Assembly (NCBI GenBank): GCA_041591915.1 | Contig: JBFHRB010000117.1 | Location: 1 to 10,168, forward strand | Direction: 5' to 3' | From: JBFHRB01 sp041591915 | Lineage (GTDB): Bacteria; Actinomycetota; Nitriliruptoria; Nitriliruptorales; Nitriliruptoraceae | Length of the DNA stretch: 10,168 nucleotides | Shown: positions 7,275 to 10,168 of the stretch, piece after piece | Position numbering within the stretch: the first letter of the stretch is position 1 | Layout of the letters: every line of letters starts with the position of its first letter | Notes under the pieces: model-generated | Databases searched by the model: none | What the model was told of the DNA's origin: nothing | Seen by the model: the letters and a program-made list of their open reading frames with translations, nothing else | Position numbers and translations under genes: made by a program

Positions 7275-8384
7275 ATGTCCGAGGTGTCCATCGGCGGTGA
7301 CAAGCGCGCCCGCCGTGGCTACGAGATCGCGGACGTCGACATCGTCCCACGCCGTCGGACGCGAGCCCGTGAGCTCGTCGACATCGCCTGGCAGCTCGAC
7401 GCCTACCGCCTCGAGCTCCCGCTGCTGTCCGCACCGCTGGACGCGGTGACGTCGCCACGCACGGCCGTCGTCATGGCCGAGCTCGGTGGCCTGGGTGTCC
7501 TCAACCTCGAGGGGCTCTGGACCCGCTACGACGACCCGGCCGAGGTGTTCGCCGAGATCGCGTCGCTCGCCCCGGGCCCCGAGGCCACGCAGACCCTGCA
7601 GCGGCTCTACCACGAGCCGGTCAGGCCGGACCTCATCGGCAAGCGCGTCGAGGAGCTCAAGGCCGGCGGCTACGCCGCGGCGGCGCTCTCGCCGCAGAAG
7701 GTCGAGCGCTACCACGGCGTCGCCCTCGAGGCGGGCCTCGACCTGTTGGTGGTCAACGGCGTCGTCACGACGGCCCAGCACGTCGGCACCGAGCAGGACG
7801 AGCCGCTGGACCTGCGCTCGTTCACCGCCCGCTACGACATCCCGGTCGTCGTCGGGGGTGTGGCGAGCGCCAAGTCGGCGCTGCACCTCATGCGGACCGG
7901 GGCCGTGGGCGTGCTGGTCGGCGTGGGGACCAGCGCCGCGTCGACGACCCGCCCGACCCTCGGTGTCTCCATGCCGCAGGCCACCGCGGTCGCCGAGGTC
8001 GCCTCCGCCCGCAACCGCTACCTGGGCGAGTCGGGACGCTACGTCCAGGTCATCGCCGCGGCCGGCATCGAGACGGGCGGCGACATCGCACGGGCGATCG
8101 CGTGCGGCGCGGACGCCGTGATGCTGGGCGTCCCGCTGGCTCGCGCGTCCGAGGCGCCCGGTGGCGGCAACTACTGGGGCCTGGCGTCCGCGCACCACGA
8201 GCTGCCGCGAGGCGGCCTCATCCGTGTGGGGCAACGCGGGTCGCTCGAGACGATCGTCTCCGGCCCGGCCGACCGCGAGGACGGCACCGCCAACCTCATC
8301 GGCGCCCTCAAGCGAGCGATGGCCGTCACCGGCTACGAGGACCTCCGTGCGCTCCAGCGTGCGGAGCTCGTCGTCCGCTCCTGA
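7275..8384 (+). CDS. guaB3: GuaB3-type IMP dehydrogenase/GMP reductase-family protein
   Basis: A 369-aa (beta/alpha)8-barrel protein of the IMPDH/GMPR superfamily, GuaB3 group: no CBS domains, N-terminus YEIADVDIVPRRRTR (16-30) and AWQLDAYRLELPLLSAPLDA (38-57), then GGLGVLN (71-77). The nucleotide-binding strands follow: VVVGGVAS at 191-198, GVLVGVG at 212-218 and IACGADAVMLGVPLA at 275-289. In true IMPDH the active-site loop reads like GPGSICTTR; here it is GTSAASTTR (218-226), so Ser223 sits where the catalytic Cys is expected. The IMP-ribose-binding ADGGI is AAAGI (261-265), without the Asp. The only cysteine is C277. Canonical IMP oxidation is therefore doubtful, and the protein may be a regulatory or altered-substrate paralogue. 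ATG 7275 is preceded by GAGGGG at 7 nt. Divergent from the DUF5319-type gene; the next gene starts 64 nt after its stop, so readthrough is possible. A separate guaB (guaB2) is expected elsewhere. Confidence 0.92.
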   Translation: MSEVSIGGDKRARRGYEIADVDIVPRRRTRARELVDIAWQLDAYRLELPLLSAPLDAVTSPRTAVVMAELGGLGVLNLEGLWTRYDDPAEVFAEIASLAPGPEATQTLQRLYHEPVRPDLIGKRVEELKAGGYAAAALSPQKVERYHGVALEAGLDLLVVNGVVTTAQHVGTEQDEPLDLRSFTARYDIPVVVGGVASAKSALHLMRTGAVGVLVGVGTSAASTTRPTLGVSMPQATAVAEVASARNRYLGESGRYVQVIAAAGIETGGDIARAIACGADAVMLGVPLARASEAPGGGNYWGLASAHHELPRGGLIRVGQRGSLETIVSGPADREDGTANLIGALKRAMAVTGYEDLRALQRAELVVRS

Positions 8385-8448
8385 GCGCGCGGGCCGGAAC
8401 CACCAGCCACGCCGAGACGTCTACCTGCTGACTGACCCGGAGGTCTCG

Positions 8449-9429
8449 ATGAACCGCCGAGCCAGGGCCATCAGGCTCAGTGCTGCACTCCTGCTCCTGC
8501 TCACCGCCTGCAGCGGGGCCGGGAGCGTCGCGGATGACATCCGCGACGCGGCCGACGAGATCCGCGAGCCCGACGACGGCCAGGCGGGTGAGACCGACGG
8601 GGCCGGGGGCGAGGCGTCGAGTCCGGGAGGTGGCGATGGCGCCGACACCACGGGCGGCGGCGAGGACCCGGCCGGGCCCGATGGGTCGGACGGGGGAGCG
8701 GCGGAGCCGACGGAGCCCGCGCCCACCGAGGAGCCCGCAGGGCCGCCGGCTCCGGCGGTCGACGACTTCGGGCGCGTCGGCGGGAACGGGCGGGCGATCC
8801 TTCGGGCGGCCGTCCCCAGGCTCGTGGTCGAGGTCGACGTCCAGCAGGGCGCACCGGCACCGAGCCAGTCCGCGCTCGACCATCTCGCGGCGACGCTCCG
8901 GTCGGTCGCCGACAAGCCGGGCGGCATCTCCTTCGCGGGCGGCAACACCTTCGCGTCGGACCGCACCGAGTGGACGAGCGGTTACCTCCGCGAGGCCGCC
9001 AAGGCCAACCGCAGCGCCTACAGCTCGAGCGACACGGTCGTGCTGTACGTCCTCTACGTCCGCGGGGGCTTCTACGCCAACGGCGAGCAGACGAACGCCA
9101 TCGGCGTCGCCTACAACGCGAGCGAGGTCGCGCTCTTCGGCGAGCGGTGGCAGGGCCTGGGCACGCTGCTCGGCAGCGACCGGGCGATCGAGCGCGCCGT
9201 GCTCGTGCACGAGCTCGGCCACGTCCTCGGGCTCGTCAACCTGACCTACACCTCGGAGATCGCGCACGAGGACCCCGAGCACCCCGGGCACTCCAACAGC
9301 CAGGGCTCGGTCATGTACTGGGCGATCGAGTCGACGCTCATCGGCCAGATCTTCAGCGGCCCGCCGCCGGACACGTTCGACGACGCCGACCGGGCTGACC
9401 TCGAGGGGCTGAAGTCCGGGCGATACTGA
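8449..9429 (+). CDS. predicted lipoprotein zinc metalloprotease (HExxH, metzincin-like)
   Basis: A 326-aa secreted, lipid-anchored protein. The basic start MNRRARAIRL and hydrophobic SAALLLLL lead to lipobox LTAC with Cys21 as the acylation site. Residues about 40-104 are an Asp/Gly/Pro/Glu-rich, low-complexity linker likely to span the envelope. The folded domain (about 105-326) has HELGHVLGLVN at 254-264: H254, E255 and H258 are the expected zinc ligands/catalytic base, and G261 fits metzincins, but N264 stands where His or Asp would be the third ligand. H273, H278 and H281 follow, then SVMYW (287-291), which may be the Met-turn with M289. It resembles matrixin-like bacterial proteases by motif only; substrate unknown. 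ATG 8449 has GGAGG 5 nt upstream. The next gene begins 4 nt after its stop, so the two are probably cotranscribed. It could act on surface proteins or in envelope assembly (inference). Confidence 0.85.
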   Translation: MNRRARAIRLSAALLLLLTACSGAGSVADDIRDAADEIREPDDGQAGETDGAGGEASSPGGGDGADTTGGGEDPAGPDGSDGGAAEPTEPAPTEEPAGPPAPAVDDFGRVGGNGRAILRAAVPRLVVEVDVQQGAPAPSQSALDHLAATLRSVADKPGGISFAGGNTFASDRTEWTSGYLREAAKANRSAYSSSDTVVLYVLYVRGGFYANGEQTNAIGVAYNASEVALFGERWQGLGTLLGSDRAIERAVLVHELGHVLGLVNLTYTSEIAHEDPEHPGHSNSQGSVMYWAIESTLIGQIFSGPPPDTFDDADRADLEGLKSGRY

Positions 9430-9433
9430 GCCC

Positions 9434-10168
9434 GTGCCGATCGCCGCTGTCCTCGCCGCGCTGCTGCTGGGCGTCGCGACCCGGGTCGACCTCCTGGGCC
9501 GCGAGTTCACCATCAGCTACATCGACGTGCTCGCGCTCTCGTTCGCGGCGTGGGGGGCTGCCGTCGCGGGGCGTCGCGGTCGCTTCCACGTCGACCGCGT
9601 GGCCTGGGCCTACGTCGCCTTCCTCGGTGTCGTGGTGCTGCAGTCGTTCGTGCTCCCGGACCGCTGGGACATCCTCGGGGGTGGCAGCCGGTTCGGCGTG
9701 CCGCTGCTGCTGCTCGTCGGGCTGACGCAGGTCGTCCCGGCCGCCGGGACGGACCCCGGCGGTGACGGGCGGGCGCCGAGCTGGCTGATGACGGCTCGCG
9801 AGCGATTCAGGCTCGACGGCGAGACCTGGGACTGGCCCCTGTGGTTCGGCGCCTTCGGTGTCGTCCTGGCGCTGTGGGTGCTGGGCCTCGTGGGGCTCGC
9901 GTTCCTCGACGACGCCCCCGATCGCTTCTACACCGTCAAGAACTCGATCGTCATGCCGCTTGGCGCGAGCAACTACCTCGCGGGCTTCCTCCTCGCCCCG
10001 CTCGGGGTGGCCGTCGCCTACACCCGTCGGTCGCGTGCCTGGATCCCCGTCGCCGTCCTCTGTGCCGCCGGGCTCGTCGGGACGCTGTCACGCGGAGCCG
10101 GGGTCGCGACGGTGGGCGTGCTGGCCGTCATCGGCGTCAACGCGGCATCGGCCCGGCGAACCGGACCC
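9434..10168 (+). CDS. O-antigen ligase/polymerase-like membrane protein, 3' partial
   Basis: The frame starts at GTG 9434 and stays open for 245 codons to the window end, so the protein is truncated by the window. It is a multi-pass membrane protein: hydrophobic stretches at about 2-16, 28-46, 57-74, 87-102, 135-158, 181-197, 203-217 and 223-238. Residues 103-134 form a hydrophilic, partly charged loop. PLGASNYLAGFLLAPLGVAV (175-194) and TLSRGAG (217-223) look like the conserved core of Wzy/WaaL-type O-antigen ligase and polymerase proteins, which often carry an N/L-A-x-x-L segment followed by an SRGA motif. Such enzymes polymerise lipid-linked glycans or transfer them to an acceptor on the outer face of the membrane. 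The start is four nucleotides after the protease stop with no strong ribosome site, suggesting coupled translation; a somewhat later start is possible. The family call needs the missing C-terminus, where the large periplasmic loop and Wzy_C region would lie. Confidence 0.75.
   Translation, partial: MPIAAVLAALLLGVATRVDLLGREFTISYIDVLALSFAAWGAAVAGRRGRFHVDRVAWAYVAFLGVVVLQSFVLPDRWDILGGGSRFGVPLLLLVGLTQVVPAAGTDPGGDGRAPSWLMTARERFRLDGETWDWPLWFGAFGVVLALWVLGLVGLAFLDDAPDRFYTVKNSIVMPLGASNYLAGFLLAPLGVAVAYTRRSRAWIPVAVLCAAGLVGTLSRGAGVATVGVLAVIGVNAASARRTGP

Noticed and set aside
7131..8234. Minus-strand open frame of 367 codons opposite guaB3
   Set aside because: Antisense to a clear IMPDH-family gene and crosses the divergent promoter region; no recognisable domain.
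8566..8760. Possible DNA repeat in the Asp/Gly/Pro-rich linker of the lipoprotein
   Set aside because: It is low-complexity composition without a regular repeat unit; better read as a disordered lipoprotein spacer.
8326..9513. Minus-strand open frame of 395 codons opposite the protease lipoprotein
   Set aside because: Shadow frame; the plus strand has a lipobox, a ribosome site and an HExxH motif.

Overview
The window is very GC-rich, with strong G/C bias at third codon positions, GTG as well as ATG starts, and almost no non-coding space. Together with a guaB3-type gene divergent from a DUF5319-type gene, an arrangement I recall from actinobacteria, this points to a high-GC actinomycetote. 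A deep-branching lineage is possible, but I cannot name a genus from the sequence.

Layout. (1) Positions 1-6500, plus strand: a compact surface-polysaccharide operon. It starts with a multi-domain glycosyltransferase (GT2 plus two CgeB/GT4-like domains, probably cut at its 5' end by the window edge). A GT4-type glycosyltransferase follows (1-nt TGATG overlap), then an ExoA-like membrane GT2 (4-nt GTGA overlap), then after 31 nt a WbaP/WcaJ-type polyprenyl-phosphate glycosylphosphotransferase. (2) 6541-7134, minus strand: a DUF5319-like protein with an added C-terminal zinc ribbon, convergent with the polysaccharide operon. (3) 7275-8384, plus strand: a GuaB3-type IMP dehydrogenase-related protein, divergent from the DUF5319 gene across a 140-nt intergenic region. 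(4) 8449-9429, plus strand: a lipoprotein with an HExxHxxG zinc-metalloprotease signature. (5) 9434 to the window end, plus strand: the N-terminal part of a multi-pass membrane protein resembling O-antigen ligase/polymerase, starting at GTG four nucleotides after the protease stop and running off the window.

How it fits together (inference). The glycosylphosphotransferase would load the first sugar phosphate onto undecaprenyl phosphate. The ExoA-like enzyme and the other transferases would extend the lipid-linked unit, and the ligase/polymerase-like protein downstream could polymerise or transfer it. The guaB3/DUF5319 pair looks like an older actinobacterial neighbourhood lying between two groups of envelope genes. 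No flippase, chain-length regulator or nucleotide-sugar synthesis gene is visible in the window.

The points most worth a second look are the GuaB3 protein with Ser at the usual catalytic Cys position and Ala at the usual IMP-binding Asp, the zinc-ribbon extension of the DUF5319 protein, the tandem CgeB-like duplication, and the lipoprotein protease with Asn where the third zinc ligand is expected. I saw no CRISPR array, tRNA, rRNA, transposase or phage gene.
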